Part shown: in pieces, positions 40,934 to 49,393 of the stretch
Layout of the letters: the number at the start of each line of letters is the position of its first letter
How positions within the stretch are numbered: position 1 is the stretch's first letter
Assembly (NCBI RefSeq): GCF_004402485.1
Contig: NZ_SOFG01000017.1
Location: 58,939 to 122,938 of the forward strand
DNA from: Cryobacterium algoricola
GTDB lineage: Bacteria; Actinomycetota; Actinomycetes; Actinomycetales; Microbacteriaceae
DNA length: 64,000 bases
Reading direction: 5' to 3'
The notes under the pieces: generated by a model
The model's database searches: none
What the model saw: only the letters and a program-made list of their open reading frames with translations
Told to the model about the DNA's origin: nothing
Translations under genes and position numbers: made by a program

Positions 40934-41485
40934 TCAGCGCTGCGCGGCGAGACGACTACGGCGTACGAAGCGCAGCACAACGACGAGCGCCACACCAAGG
41001 AGCAGAGCGCCTGCGGCAGCCCAGAGAAGGAGAAGAGGCGTGGTGTAGCCGGTGTTGGCCAGGCCAGTTCCCGTGTTCGTCGCGGTGGACGCCGAGTCAA
41101 CGGCCGTAACCGTGATGGATGCGGCACCGACGGTGCCGGACGTGAGACCGGTCGCAGTCAGCGTATAGGTGCCGGTCGCGTCCGACGGCAAGGTGACGGC
41201 GACCTTGACCGCTCCAGTGGCTGAGGTGCTCTTGACCAGAGTGGCCGTTGCGGCCTTGACGATAGAGAGGGTCGCGAGCCCGGATCCCGTGCAGGAGAAG
41301 GAAACGTCTTCGCCGGGAGTGAAAGAACCGTCGGTGAACTCAACGTCGACGGTGTCCCCGGGCTCGGTGGTTCCCGAGACGAGGACGTGATCGTCGGCAA
41401 CGTAGCCCGCAGCGTTCGCTGCGGCCGGTACTGCGAAGATGGCGAGGACTGCGAGTGCAATCACCGCGAGGGTCTTTTTTACCAT
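40934..41485 (-). CDS. LAxTG-anchored surface protein
   Basis: 183 residues: signal peptide (MVKKTLAVIALAVLAIFAVPAAANA), a short Ig-like beta domain with VTLPSDATGTYTLTATGLTSGTVGAASITVTA, then LANTGY, a hydrophobic helix and an Arg-rich tail (VLRFVRRSR). LAxTG is the recognition motif of class E sortases of actinobacteria, so the protein is probably linked to peptidoglycan. The gene at 41768 is a paralogue with the same layout. Its own terminator and upstream box indicate a single-gene unit. Confidence 0.88.
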   Translation of the reverse strand: MVKKTLAVIALAVLAIFAVPAAANAAGYVADDHVLVSGTTEPGDTVDVEFTDGSFTPGEDVSFSCTGSGLATLSIVKAATATLVKSTSATGAVKVAVTLPSDATGTYTLTATGLTSGTVGAASITVTAVDSASTATNTGTGLANTGYTTPLLLLWAAAGALLLGVALVVVLRFVRRSRLAAQR

Positions 41486-41553
41486 GATGCATTCCCTGCC
41501 CTGGATCAGATGTACGTCGCCGACACTGGCTGACCTCGGCTGAGGCTACCCCC

Positions 41554-41566
41554 ACTTTAGGGTACA
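41554..41566 (-). promoter_or_regulatory. Shared upstream box of the first LAxTG gene
   Basis: TGTACCCTAAAGT on the minus strand, 69 bases before the start codon. The paralogue at 41768 has TTTACCCTAAGGT 71 bases before its start. The common core TACCCTAARGT at a fixed distance points to a promoter or regulator site shared by the pair. Confidence 0.5.
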
Positions 41567-41687
41567 TTCCCAGCGGATTTCCAGTTGTTCTGTTTCAAGC
41601 GAGTGAACATTTCGTTCCATTGCCTGCAACCGACCGGGCGCACACTGACGCCTGCTGTGCGACGTGGTCTACGCCCCCACGAACACC

Positions 41688-41718
41688 AAACGGCCCCGCA
41701 CCGAGGTGCGGGGCCGTT
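41688..41718 (-). terminator. Intrinsic terminator of the second LAxTG gene
   Basis: AACGGCCCCGCAC pairs with GTGCGGGGCCGTT around a 4-nt loop, 50 bases past the stop codon. The T run on the minus strand is short. Confidence 0.75.
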
Positions 41719-41767
41719 CTAGGGGGGAAACCTCGAAACCCGTCAGGACAGGTTCCGAACGAGGGTG

Positions 41768-42301
41768 TTACGCGTTCGCGCGCTGGCGACGAACGATGCT
41801 CATGACGACGACGAGTGCGATGCCGAGGACGAGAACGCCGACGGCGCCCCAGATGAGGAGCACGGGAGCGTTGTAGCCGGTGCTGGCGAGCGCCTGGCCG
41901 GTGGTTCCGGCGTCAGCGGCAACGATCGTGATCGAGGCGGTGGCGATGTTGGCCGAGGTGACGCCCGTTGCGGTGACCGAGTAGGTGCCGGTCGCGTCGG
42001 CCGGCAGCTTGACGTTGACCGAGGTGGCGCCGGTGGCGGACGCGACCTTGACCAGGGACACGGTGGCAGCCTTGACTGTGGAGAGAACGACGGTGCCCGA
42101 ACCCGTGACGGCGAAGGAAACGTTCTCGCCGGCCGTGAAGGAACCAGCGGCGAAGTTCGCGACGACGGTGCCGCCGGCAACCTCGGCACCTGCAACGGTC
42201 ACCTTGTCAGCAGCAACGTAACCAGCGGCGGTAGCCGCGGTCGGTACTGCGAAGAGTGCGAGGACCGCGAGTGCGACGACCGCGAGAGTCTTTTTTACCA
42301 T
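41768..42301 (-). CDS. LAxTG-anchored surface protein, paralogue
   Basis: 177 residues, about half identical to the product of 40934: the same signal peptide (MVKKTLAVVALAVLALFAVP), a beta domain with VNVKLPADATGTYSVTATG, sorting signal LASTGY, membrane helix and basic tail (MSIVRRQR). The first 12 codons are almost the same in DNA too. The pair arose by duplication, then diverged in the exposed domain. A class E sortase should attach it to the wall. Confidence 0.88.
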   Translation of the reverse strand: MVKKTLAVVALAVLALFAVPTAATAAGYVAADKVTVAGAEVAGGTVVANFAAGSFTAGENVSFAVTGSGTVVLSTVKAATVSLVKVASATGATSVNVKLPADATGTYSVTATGVTSANIATASITIVAADAGTTGQALASTGYNAPVLLIWGAVGVLVLGIALVVVMSIVRRQRANA

Positions 42302-42369
42302 GGTGAGATTTCCCCCAGTTAGCTGATGAAATATGTACCGACGCTGAGCGCGCCTAATAGGAACGTTTC

Positions 42370-44181
42370 TTACCTTAGGGTAAATTCACAGCCAATGTCT
42401 CCCCCGGGTGTTTCTTGTACGTGAATTCCCGGAGTCATTTGGACAGCCAGCGGAGCGGCCGAAGGCTTCTCGCCGAGCCAGCCGAAGTGCAGAACCGTGC
42501 TCTGACCAGGTGCTAGTTCGACTGTGACCGCGCTCACCGGGTAACCAGCATCGGTGCCCGGGTGGTAGCCCACAGCGGCGCCGTCCCGCGTCATTCCCAG
42601 GTTTTCCATGCCCGGCGCGCCGTAGGCCGAGACAATTGTCTTCACATTTCCTCGGGGCACCCCGTAGACGTCGCCGCCGGTGACGTAGTCGGAGAGCCTG
42701 GTCGCGGCATCCGCCGGAGCGGTATTCGTCAGCGTGACGGTGACCCCATAATTGGGGCGCTCATCCTTGCGGCACGTCGCTTGTCCGAGGCCAACTTTCA
42801 TGTCAAGGTACACCCCCATTTTTGCGCCAGTGCCGTCATTGAGGTATACGCCGAACCGGGTAGCGCTTGCGTCGCTCACCGGAAGGCCGCCGGCGAGAGT
42901 CGTATCAGCGAGCACAGCCTGGTCTTCCTCGTGCGCGCTCCAGACCAGCACCCGGTGCTCACCGCCCGCCTGGGCCAGCGCGGTGATGAGAGCGACCGGG
43001 TCGGCGTTCCCACTCGAGACCGCCGAGAAGACGGATGACGCGGCGGCCGCGAAGAACTTGTCCTGGTCGGTCGGATTCTTGTAGCGGGCATAGACATCGC
43101 TCAGTAATAACTGCACCGCATTGTCGGCCGACAGCACGTCGCCGGTGGGCAGCGTGATCGGCCCGGTGGCCCGGAGCAAGTAGCTCAACGCGACCGGGTC
43201 GATGGAGACGACACCGTCGGCCTCGACGCCGAACTGCCGCTTCCACATCTCCCGCGCTAATGGTCCTGTCTGAGCAAAGTCGGGGGTGAAGTTGACGTCC
43301 TGTATGTACTGTCCGGTGATCTCGCCATAAAGACCTCGGGTCTCTTCCGCCAGCGGGAGCACGGGCGTCTTATAGAGCGGGAAGTCCGTGCTGGATGACT
43401 GCTGCGCGAGCTTGATCTGCCCGCCCTCGGTGTGAATGAGAGCCACGGCGCCGGCAATTCCACCCGTGGCCCGCAACTCGGCCGGGTTCTGGAATAGCAG
43501 CACGTAATTGCGTGGTCCGGATGCCCCCAGCATGCTCGGCACCAGGCGTACCGCCCGGTCCACATCATCGACGCTCCCAGCCGCCTTCGTGACCGCACTC
43601 GCCAGCTGCTCGGCCGCACCACGCACCATCGGTAGGGTCGCCGAGGTGTCGATCGCTGCGACCTGCACTGTGGCCGAAACCAGGGCTGTGTTCGCCGCAG
43701 CGAACTGGGACTGAGCATCGACAAGCGGCTTGAGGTTGATTGCGCCGTTCACGGGCTTGAAGTCGCCCAGCGTGACCGCCCCGGCGACCTGGGCGAGCGG
43801 CGTGACGGCATTCTGCGCCACGCCGTCGACAACCGCGGCTAGTTGCCGCACCGCGACGAGATTCGGTCCCAGAAACGGAACAACCTCAAAGGCCCGCCAA
43901 ACCGGATCGCTCGTCAGGCTCGCTGCGCTGGCCGCATGTCTGCTGAGCTCGTCCGCAGTCGCGCCAGCAGACGGTCCATCGCCGGACACTACCTGGTCTT
44001 GAATCTTCGAAGCGAGCGGGATGGCACTTTCGAGTTCGCCCTTGGCGAGTACACCGCGCACTCCTACCCAGGCCACTGCGCCGATAGCGAGCACCGCAAC
44101 CCCGGCGCCAACCCAGAGCACAACCCTGCGTGGTCGAGATCGGCGACCGCGACGGCGCGCGGCGGAGTGTGAGGGAGACAT
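42370..44181 (-). CDS. DUF4012-domain membrane protein
   Basis: 603 residues. A basic N terminus and one transmembrane helix (VVLWVGAGVAVLAIGAVAWVG) precede a large extracellular region. YVLLFQNPAELRATGGIAGA is the DUF4012 signature, followed by PDFAQTGPLAREMWKRQFGVEADGVVSIDPVALSYLL, which resembles part of the LytR family fold. These proteins are commonly found at one end of polysaccharide loci in actinobacteria; the function is unproved, perhaps in polymer attachment or length control. The ATG at 44181 is preferred to a TTG four codons upstream. Confidence 0.85.
   Translation of the reverse strand: MSPSHSAARRRGRRSRPRRVVLWVGAGVAVLAIGAVAWVGVRGVLAKGELESAIPLASKIQDQVVSGDGPSAGATADELSRHAASAASLTSDPVWRAFEVVPFLGPNLVAVRQLAAVVDGVAQNAVTPLAQVAGAVTLGDFKPVNGAINLKPLVDAQSQFAAANTALVSATVQVAAIDTSATLPMVRGAAEQLASAVTKAAGSVDDVDRAVRLVPSMLGASGPRNYVLLFQNPAELRATGGIAGAVALIHTEGGQIKLAQQSSSTDFPLYKTPVLPLAEETRGLYGEITGQYIQDVNFTPDFAQTGPLAREMWKRQFGVEADGVVSIDPVALSYLLRATGPITLPTGDVLSADNAVQLLLSDVYARYKNPTDQDKFFAAAASSVFSAVSSGNADPVALITALAQAGGEHRVLVWSAHEEDQAVLADTTLAGGLPVSDASATRFGVYLNDGTGAKMGVYLDMKVGLGQATCRKDERPNYGVTVTLTNTAPADAATRLSDYVTGGDVYGVPRGNVKTIVSAYGAPGMENLGMTRDGAAVGYHPGTDAGYPVSAVTVELAPGQSTVLHFGWLGEKPSAAPLAVQMTPGIHVQETPGGDIGCEFTLR
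42372..42384 (-). promoter_or_regulatory. Shared upstream box of the second LAxTG gene
   Basis: TTTACCCTAAGGT on the minus strand, matching the box at 41554-41566. It overlaps the stop codon region of the DUF4012 gene at 42370, so a promoter here would lie against that gene end. Confidence 0.5.
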
Positions 44182-44223
44182 TTTCCCAGTCAACCAGACG
44201 TGTCAGCGAAGACTCGCCAACAG

Positions 44224-45228
44224 CTACTTTCCGAGTAAAGCCAGGTCATGGCGGGCCATGCGTGAAACGACTTCGGTGAAGCCAATGGTCGGTTTCCACC
44301 CCAAAACGCGCAAGGCCTTTCTCGCATCACCGCGCATCTCTTGGACGTCAGCCGGACGCACAAATCTCTGATCGACACCTACAAATGGCTCCCAATCGGT
44401 TATACCGACAGCTACGAACGCGGCCTCTACAAAGTCACGAACAGAGTGAGATATACCGGTGGCAATCACGTAGTCGTCAGGCTCCGAAGCCTGGGAGGCT
44501 CGGATAAGGGCGTCGACGTAGTCGGGTGCCCACCCCCAGTCACGCTTGACGTCCAGACTCCCGAGCATCAGTCGACCAGATACTCCGGCCACTATTTCAG
44601 CGGCGCCCATAGTGATCTTTCGCGTGACGAAGGTCTGGGGACGACGCGGCGACTCGTGGTTGTAGAGAATGCACGAAGACGCGTGCAATCCCTTCGCTCG
44701 ATAAATCCTGACTCCATCGTGGGCATAAGCCTTGGCCACTCCGTAAGGAGAGATCGGCTTCACCGGAGTTTTCTCGTCTTGAGGTGCTGCGCGGGCGTTA
44801 CCGAAGATCTCGGAACTGGATGCCTGAACGAAGCGAACATCCTTCCCGGTGCGCACCTGAAGCCGTAGGGAGGCATCCAGCAACGCCACCACAGCGACTC
44901 CACTGATGAGTCCCGTCGCAGCTGGCTTGTCCCAAGACGTCGCGACAGAACTGATGCCTCCAAGATTGAAGACGTAGTTGGGCTCGACGTCGCTGACGAC
45001 GCGCTCAAGACCGACGAAATCGTTTAAGTCACCAAAATGAGTGATGACCCGGGCGTCGACGAACCGCTCGTTGTCTTGGCGCGCTTTTCGAACGAGCGCG
45101 TGAATCTCCCACCCTTGGGCAAGGAGCTGCTCCGAGAGGTAGCTTCCATCCTGACCGGTGATGCCGGTGATCAGTGCGCGCGGCAATTGAGTTGCTTCGC
45201 TAACGAGACAGGACGGCTTGCTCGGCAA
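44224..45228 (-). CDS. GDP-mannose 4,6-dehydratase homologue (second copy)
   Basis: 334 residues of an extended short-chain dehydrogenase: RALITGITGQDGSYLSEQL (NAD-binding), FVQASSSEIFGNA (Ser and Glu), ISPYGVAKAYAHDGVR (YxxxK) and CILYNHESPRRPQTFVTRKI. All match GDP-mannose dehydratases. The ATG at 45228 overlaps the gmd stop by 29 bases; a TTG at 45186 would give the family N terminus directly. It differs much from the upstream gmd, so it may have another substrate or act as the GDP-6-deoxy-4-keto sugar reductase, though motif evidence favours a dehydratase. Confidence 0.8.
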   Translation of the reverse strand: MPSKPSCLVSEATQLPRALITGITGQDGSYLSEQLLAQGWEIHALVRKARQDNERFVDARVITHFGDLNDFVGLERVVSDVEPNYVFNLGGISSVATSWDKPAATGLISGVAVVALLDASLRLQVRTGKDVRFVQASSSEIFGNARAAPQDEKTPVKPISPYGVAKAYAHDGVRIYRAKGLHASSCILYNHESPRRPQTFVTRKITMGAAEIVAGVSGRLMLGSLDVKRDWGWAPDYVDALIRASQASEPDDYVIATGISHSVRDFVEAAFVAVGITDWEPFVGVDQRFVRPADVQEMRGDARKALRVLGWKPTIGFTEVVSRMARHDLALLGK

Positions 45229-46183
45229 TGTCGTTCGTGACCATCATTCGAACCAGCTCTTCGAAGGGAACCTTGGGCTTCCATCCCAGCACTTCGCGAG
45301 CCTTGGTCGGATCGCCGATCAATAGGTCCACTTCGGCCGGTCGCATGAATTGGGGATCCTGAGTTACAAAAGGCGCCCAGTCGTCAACGCCGATCGTTGC
45401 GAAAGCAACGTCAAGAAGATCCCTAATCGAGTGAGTTTCACCTGTCGCCACCACATAGTCATCGCCCTCGGGCTGCTGAAGCATCCGCCACATGGCGTCG
45501 ACGTAGTCGCCAGCGAATCCCCAGTCTCGCTTTGCGTCGATGTTTCCCAGGGTTACGCCCTTCTGAAGACCGAGCTCAATACGCGCGACGGCCTGGGAAA
45601 TCTTTCTGGTGACAAACTCCGGCCCACGCCGCGGCGATTCATGATTGAAGAGAATCCCGCTGGACGCGTGAAGTCCATAGGACTCGCGATAGTTGATCGT
45701 CATGTAGTGGCCAAACACCTTCGCCACACCATAGGGAGAGCGTGGCCAGAGCAACGTTGTTTCCCGCTGAGGTACTTCCTGCACCTTGCCGAACATCTCC
45801 GAGGACGATGCCTGGTAGAACCGGACTTTGGACGCGTCGCCGGCCATATAGAGGCGCGTGGCCTCAAGAATATTCAGTACACCCTTGCCCGTGACGTCGG
45901 AAGTCATGGAGGAGTTTTCCCATGAGTATGCGACGAACGAAATCGCTCCCAGGTTGTAGACCTCGTCGGGCTGAGCGATCGATAGCACTCGCACGAGGCT
46001 CGAAACATCAGTGAGGTCACCATTCAGCAATTTCACGGCGGGGACTGTCCGACGGACAAGGTCAAGCTTCGGGTTGTTCTGCCCGCGAATGAGACCGTAG
46101 ACCTCGTATCCCTTGCTCAAGAGCAGTTCGGAAAGATACAGCCCGTCCTGCCCAGTGATTCCTGTTATTAGTGCGCGAGGCAT
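45200..46183 (-). CDS. gmd: GDP-mannose 4,6-dehydratase
   Basis: 327 residues. PRALITGITGQDGLYLSELLLSKGYEVYGLIRG, FYQASSSEMFGKVQEVPQ, SPYGVAKVFGHYMTINY and GILFNHESPRRGPEFVTRKI are the classical GMD motifs. It converts GDP-mannose to GDP-4-keto-6-deoxymannose, the precursor of GDP-fucose, GDP-rhamnose and GDP-perosamine. No clear reductase or aminotransferase follows, so the final sugar is unknown. Starts the gmd-gmd-DUF4012 run after a 439-base gap. Confidence 0.9.
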   Translation of the reverse strand: MPRALITGITGQDGLYLSELLLSKGYEVYGLIRGQNNPKLDLVRRTVPAVKLLNGDLTDVSSLVRVLSIAQPDEVYNLGAISFVAYSWENSSMTSDVTGKGVLNILEATRLYMAGDASKVRFYQASSSEMFGKVQEVPQRETTLLWPRSPYGVAKVFGHYMTINYRESYGLHASSGILFNHESPRRGPEFVTRKISQAVARIELGLQKGVTLGNIDAKRDWGFAGDYVDAMWRMLQQPEGDDYVVATGETHSIRDLLDVAFATIGVDDWAPFVTQDPQFMRPAEVDLLIGDPTKAREVLGWKPKVPFEELVRMMVTNDIAEQAVLSR

Positions 46184-46622
46184 GACTCTCCGTTTGTGCG
46201 TTTTCTGGCGTAGCTATTAGGTCGTGGACTATCGCTTCGCTGCCAAGACGCAGCCCGCGTAAAGTTTGAATGTTCGGCAACAGAATAAGTCGCGAGGCTA
46301 CTGGAACCTACATGCCGAATCCCATCCACTATGAAACATAGCCGACGAAATGATACGACGAAACCCGACTGACGGGCCTTGGTGCGGATGCATTTGCAAA
46401 CGACACAAGAGCCCGAATTTCGCAGCCCTAGCGTTTCCTCGCCCTCGGGCTAAATGCTCAAAGTCCAGGACTGCAGAAACAGGATGTCATCCTGTTCACT
46501 TCGGCCTTACGATTTCGGTGTTCGATCAAATCAGATTTGGCCGCCTCACCGAAATCATCGGGCCAACTCATTTTCGAATCGGAAACGCGCCGCGGAAAGA
46601 TCTCCCCATTCCCTCAGGAATG
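46184..46622. other. Intergenic region upstream of gmd
   Basis: A 439-base stretch with lower GC and no open frame worth calling on either strand. It must hold the gmd promoter on the minus strand. I see no repeats or structured RNA. Confidence 0.5.
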
Positions 46623-47576
46623 TCAAAGACGAGTTGCGACTAGAGCGACCCTCTTTATCACTTCTAGACCGCGGCCGATCAGTCGGAGCGCCGCCCCGCG
46701 CACAAGATGCCCAGACTCGGTCTGATCGGCCGCTGACAACGCGCAAGTACCCCGTGTAGCGACCAAGATCAGCAACCATCGGTTAAGCCCTCGAAAGTTT
46801 GAAACACTCTGCCATTCAGCGGTGGTCATGTCACGGGAGACAGATGAACCCTGAAAGATGCTATTCAACCCATGAAGCCTGTACTTGGCCACCGTCTCAG
46901 GAGTAAAACCCAAGGCGCTGACGCACAACAACCTCAAATAGAAATCTCGATCTTCAACCCGGAGCCGCTCATCGTATTGGCCAACTCCTTCTGCACTATA
47001 GGCCGACCGCCTTGCCATCATGGCAGGACCCGGCACCGACCATTTCAGAATTAGTTCGCGTGCTATTCGTCGCGGATCCCGCAGGCTTGGAACGTGCGCT
47101 CGATGCAGGCTCGAGAGAGCGCTTGCTGCCGTTATGCGGCCAGCGCTGTCGATAACGCTGCAGTCCCCAAAGACTGCGAGCCATTTCGGATGGAGCTCGA
47201 GCGCGGCAACCCGGATCCCAATGCCGCCTGGTTCAAGTGCATCATCACTACCCAAGATCACGACGTACTGTCCTAACGCCATTCCAACCAGCGTGTTGAG
47301 GGTGCGGGTTATTCCCTCATTGGGCTGCTGCCGGACCTCCCCTCGGCTCAACATATGGCTGTTCTTTTCCATCCAAGCGGAGGCGCGTGGGAACGTTGCA
47401 TCCGTCGAACCGTCGTCGATAACCAGGATTTCTAGAGGGGCGTATCCGCTCGCTGCGACGCTGTCCAGGCAAGCTTCGATGTATTCCTGGTGATTGAATG
47501 CCGGCACAAGAACACTCACCAAGGGAGTTACCGAAGGCTCAATCTCAGAATTCACGTCACCCAATGTAGTCCACAT
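46623..47576 (-). CDS. Family 2 glycosyltransferase
   Basis: About 317 residues. The GT-A fold opens with PLVSVLVPAFNHQEYIEACLDSV, then LEILVIDDGSTDAT, QYVVILGSDDALEPGG (the DxD-like SDD) and VEDRDFYLRLL. It transfers a sugar from a nucleotide donor to the lipid-linked repeat unit inside the cell. The ATG at 47576 overlaps the flippase stop; a GTG at 47555 two bases past the stop is an alternative. The C-terminal 60 residues are helical with basic patches for membrane contact. Confidence 0.85.
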   Translation of the reverse strand: MWTTLGDVNSEIEPSVTPLVSVLVPAFNHQEYIEACLDSVAASGYAPLEILVIDDGSTDATFPRASAWMEKNSHMLSRGEVRQQPNEGITRTLNTLVGMALGQYVVILGSDDALEPGGIGIRVAALELHPKWLAVFGDCSVIDSAGRITAASALSSLHRAHVPSLRDPRRIARELILKWSVPGPAMMARRSAYSAEGVGQYDERLRVEDRDFYLRLLCVSALGFTPETVAKYRLHGLNSIFQGSSVSRDMTTAEWQSVSNFRGLNRWLLILVATRGTCALSAADQTESGHLVRGAALRLIGRGLEVIKRVALVATRL

Positions 47577-49011
47577 CGACCGCCGATCGCCTTTCGACCT
47601 TGCGCCATGCGTGAAGTGTGAATGCTGATGCGATTGACACAATTGATGCTACAAACGATCCGACATAAATCCCGACTGTCGAACCATTCTCTAGGCACCA
47701 AAGAGTGACGCCACCTGCGACGAGAAGCACAAGAATTAGCAGGGCAGCACTTCGCTGAAGAACGAATCCGCTCTCGCGGTGCGCCAGCCAAAGCGTGACC
47801 GGAACGTACACAGCATAGGAACCGACGTATGCAATGCCCATTGCGGCAAGATCGCTCTGTAACGCGAGCGGGATGCCCAAAAGTAAGTAGCAGACATTGA
47901 AACTTAGTTCAGCGACGAAATACGCCCCTCGTGCCTTTCGCGCCAGCAACAGGAAAGCAATCGCCCAACCTACGATCTTTAGAACGTCGCCTAGTAATTG
48001 CCAACGAAGAATGCTTGTTGCCGATTGAAAATCTGCGTCGTACAAAATGTGCAACACCAATGGTGAAAGGACCATCATCCAAAGTAGAACTGGGGCGCCC
48101 AAGAGTAGTGCGACGCGAATTTGCTTGTCGACGCTCGAGTTCAGAATGCGCGGATGATTAACCTGCTTGCTGATTCTCGGGTAGTACTCGACCGCGAGTG
48201 CCGTAAGCACAAATCCCAAATAGAGCCCGGTAATCGTCCACGCGGCTTGAAAATAGCCGACGATTTGTAGCCCTTGTGTCTGCTGGAGCCAAATGCGAAC
48301 AATCAGCTGCGCGGCGCTCCCCACCAAGAGTCCGACCATGACGACTCCCCCCAAAAGGAACATGCTCCGAAGTTCCGGCCACCATTGGCTGAAATTCGGA
48401 CGGGGGATTGTCCGCGGGTCCCTGAGGAGAAACCAGCCGCTACACGCGAGAGTTGCAATTGGCGCGGCAGCCAATGCCGCGATGAGGCCGGCCTGACCGG
48501 AAATGAAGACGGCAGCGATCGTGACTACGGTTCCGACAGCAGAACCCAATGCATTACTCACGGCAAGGGCTCGAATACGCCCTGTGCCGTTCAGGAGAGC
48601 CAAGTACCCGCCAGACACAACCATGGAGCCGAGTGCAACACCCATCCATATCATCAACGCGGGTTCAACTGGTGCCGGAAACCAAGACGCGCCCAAGGTT
48701 AGACCCAAAGTAGCGACAATCAGCCCACCCGCGACTCCCAGCCAGTTTGAGCCGCGCAACAGCGCAAATCGCGTCAGCTGAAACTTCGCCTTGTCGCCAC
48801 TCGCCGCCGCCGCCGCTTGAACACCGCTCGTGTTCAAACCAAGGCTGAACAGCACAACGCCGAAGGTTATTCCCGACGTGAGTATTCCTAGCAGTCCAAC
48901 GCCGGTGGCACCGAGTTCTGTGGCAATAAATTTGTACCTAACAGCGCCGAAAGCTACGGTCAGCAGCGAGCTAAGCCCCACTACCACGGTAGCTTTCAGA
49001 ATTCGTTCCAT
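47557..49011 (-). CDS. Wzx-type polysaccharide flippase
   Basis: 484 residues and about 13 hydrophobic helices, in the MATE/Wzx fold. The N terminus VVGLSSLLTVAFGAVRYKFIATELGATGVGLLGIL resembles O-antigen translocases. It would flip undecaprenyl-linked repeat units across the membrane. A second flippase-like gene, different in sequence, lies at 60833. Its GC content and codon use are lower than in the core genes. Confidence 0.85.
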   Translation of the reverse strand: MERILKATVVVGLSSLLTVAFGAVRYKFIATELGATGVGLLGILTSGITFGVVLFSLGLNTSGVQAAAAASGDKAKFQLTRFALLRGSNWLGVAGGLIVATLGLTLGASWFPAPVEPALMIWMGVALGSMVVSGGYLALLNGTGRIRALAVSNALGSAVGTVVTIAAVFISGQAGLIAALAAAPIATLACSGWFLLRDPRTIPRPNFSQWWPELRSMFLLGGVVMVGLLVGSAAQLIVRIWLQQTQGLQIVGYFQAAWTITGLYLGFVLTALAVEYYPRISKQVNHPRILNSSVDKQIRVALLLGAPVLLWMMVLSPLVLHILYDADFQSATSILRWQLLGDVLKIVGWAIAFLLLARKARGAYFVAELSFNVCYLLLGIPLALQSDLAAMGIAYVGSYAVYVPVTLWLAHRESGFVLQRSAALLILVLLVAGGVTLWCLENGSTVGIYVGSFVASIVSIASAFTLHAWRKVERRSAVDVDYIG

Positions 49012-49393
49012 TCGCTAACCATATCCGCTGAGATCGAAGTCAGTCGCGACGATCACGCACTTAGTTCGCTCGTATTGCTAATTGCTCCTTTCGCCGCGCG
49101 CCAATCCGCGCAGCGGAAAGAGCCAAGCAGATGGCCCAACGAGAATATCCGGTCGACTCACGCCGCCCTACTCGCCGCATCGATCAATGGCCTGGCCCCG
49201 AGAGTCAACAGCACGCGCCGCCAGATGCGCAAATACTCACGCGGGCTCAGCTACTGATGAGTATCGATCGTCCTCGACACGAACAAATCAGCGCCACGAG
49301 CTATCGGGATTCGACTGGTTCGAGACGCCGGTAGAAGTAGTTGTGCAAATCAAATCTGGCTTTCGAGTGCAACAACTTCTCTCGAAAAGGAAA
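49012..49393. other. Intergenic region with one imperfect hairpin
   Basis: 382 bases between the flippase and the upstream glycosyltransferase. A G+C-rich imperfect hairpin (about 49084-49123, GCTCCTTTCGCCGCGCG against CGCGCAGCGGAAAGAGC) lies inside. No gene is supported; the region may carry a terminator for the upstream genes and a promoter for the flippase. Confidence 0.4.

Noticed and set aside
8693..43528. The CGGATGCC octamer as an FtsK-orienting (KOPS-like) sequence
   Set aside because: Copies occur about equally on both strands across one replication arm segment, whereas KOPS would be strongly polar.
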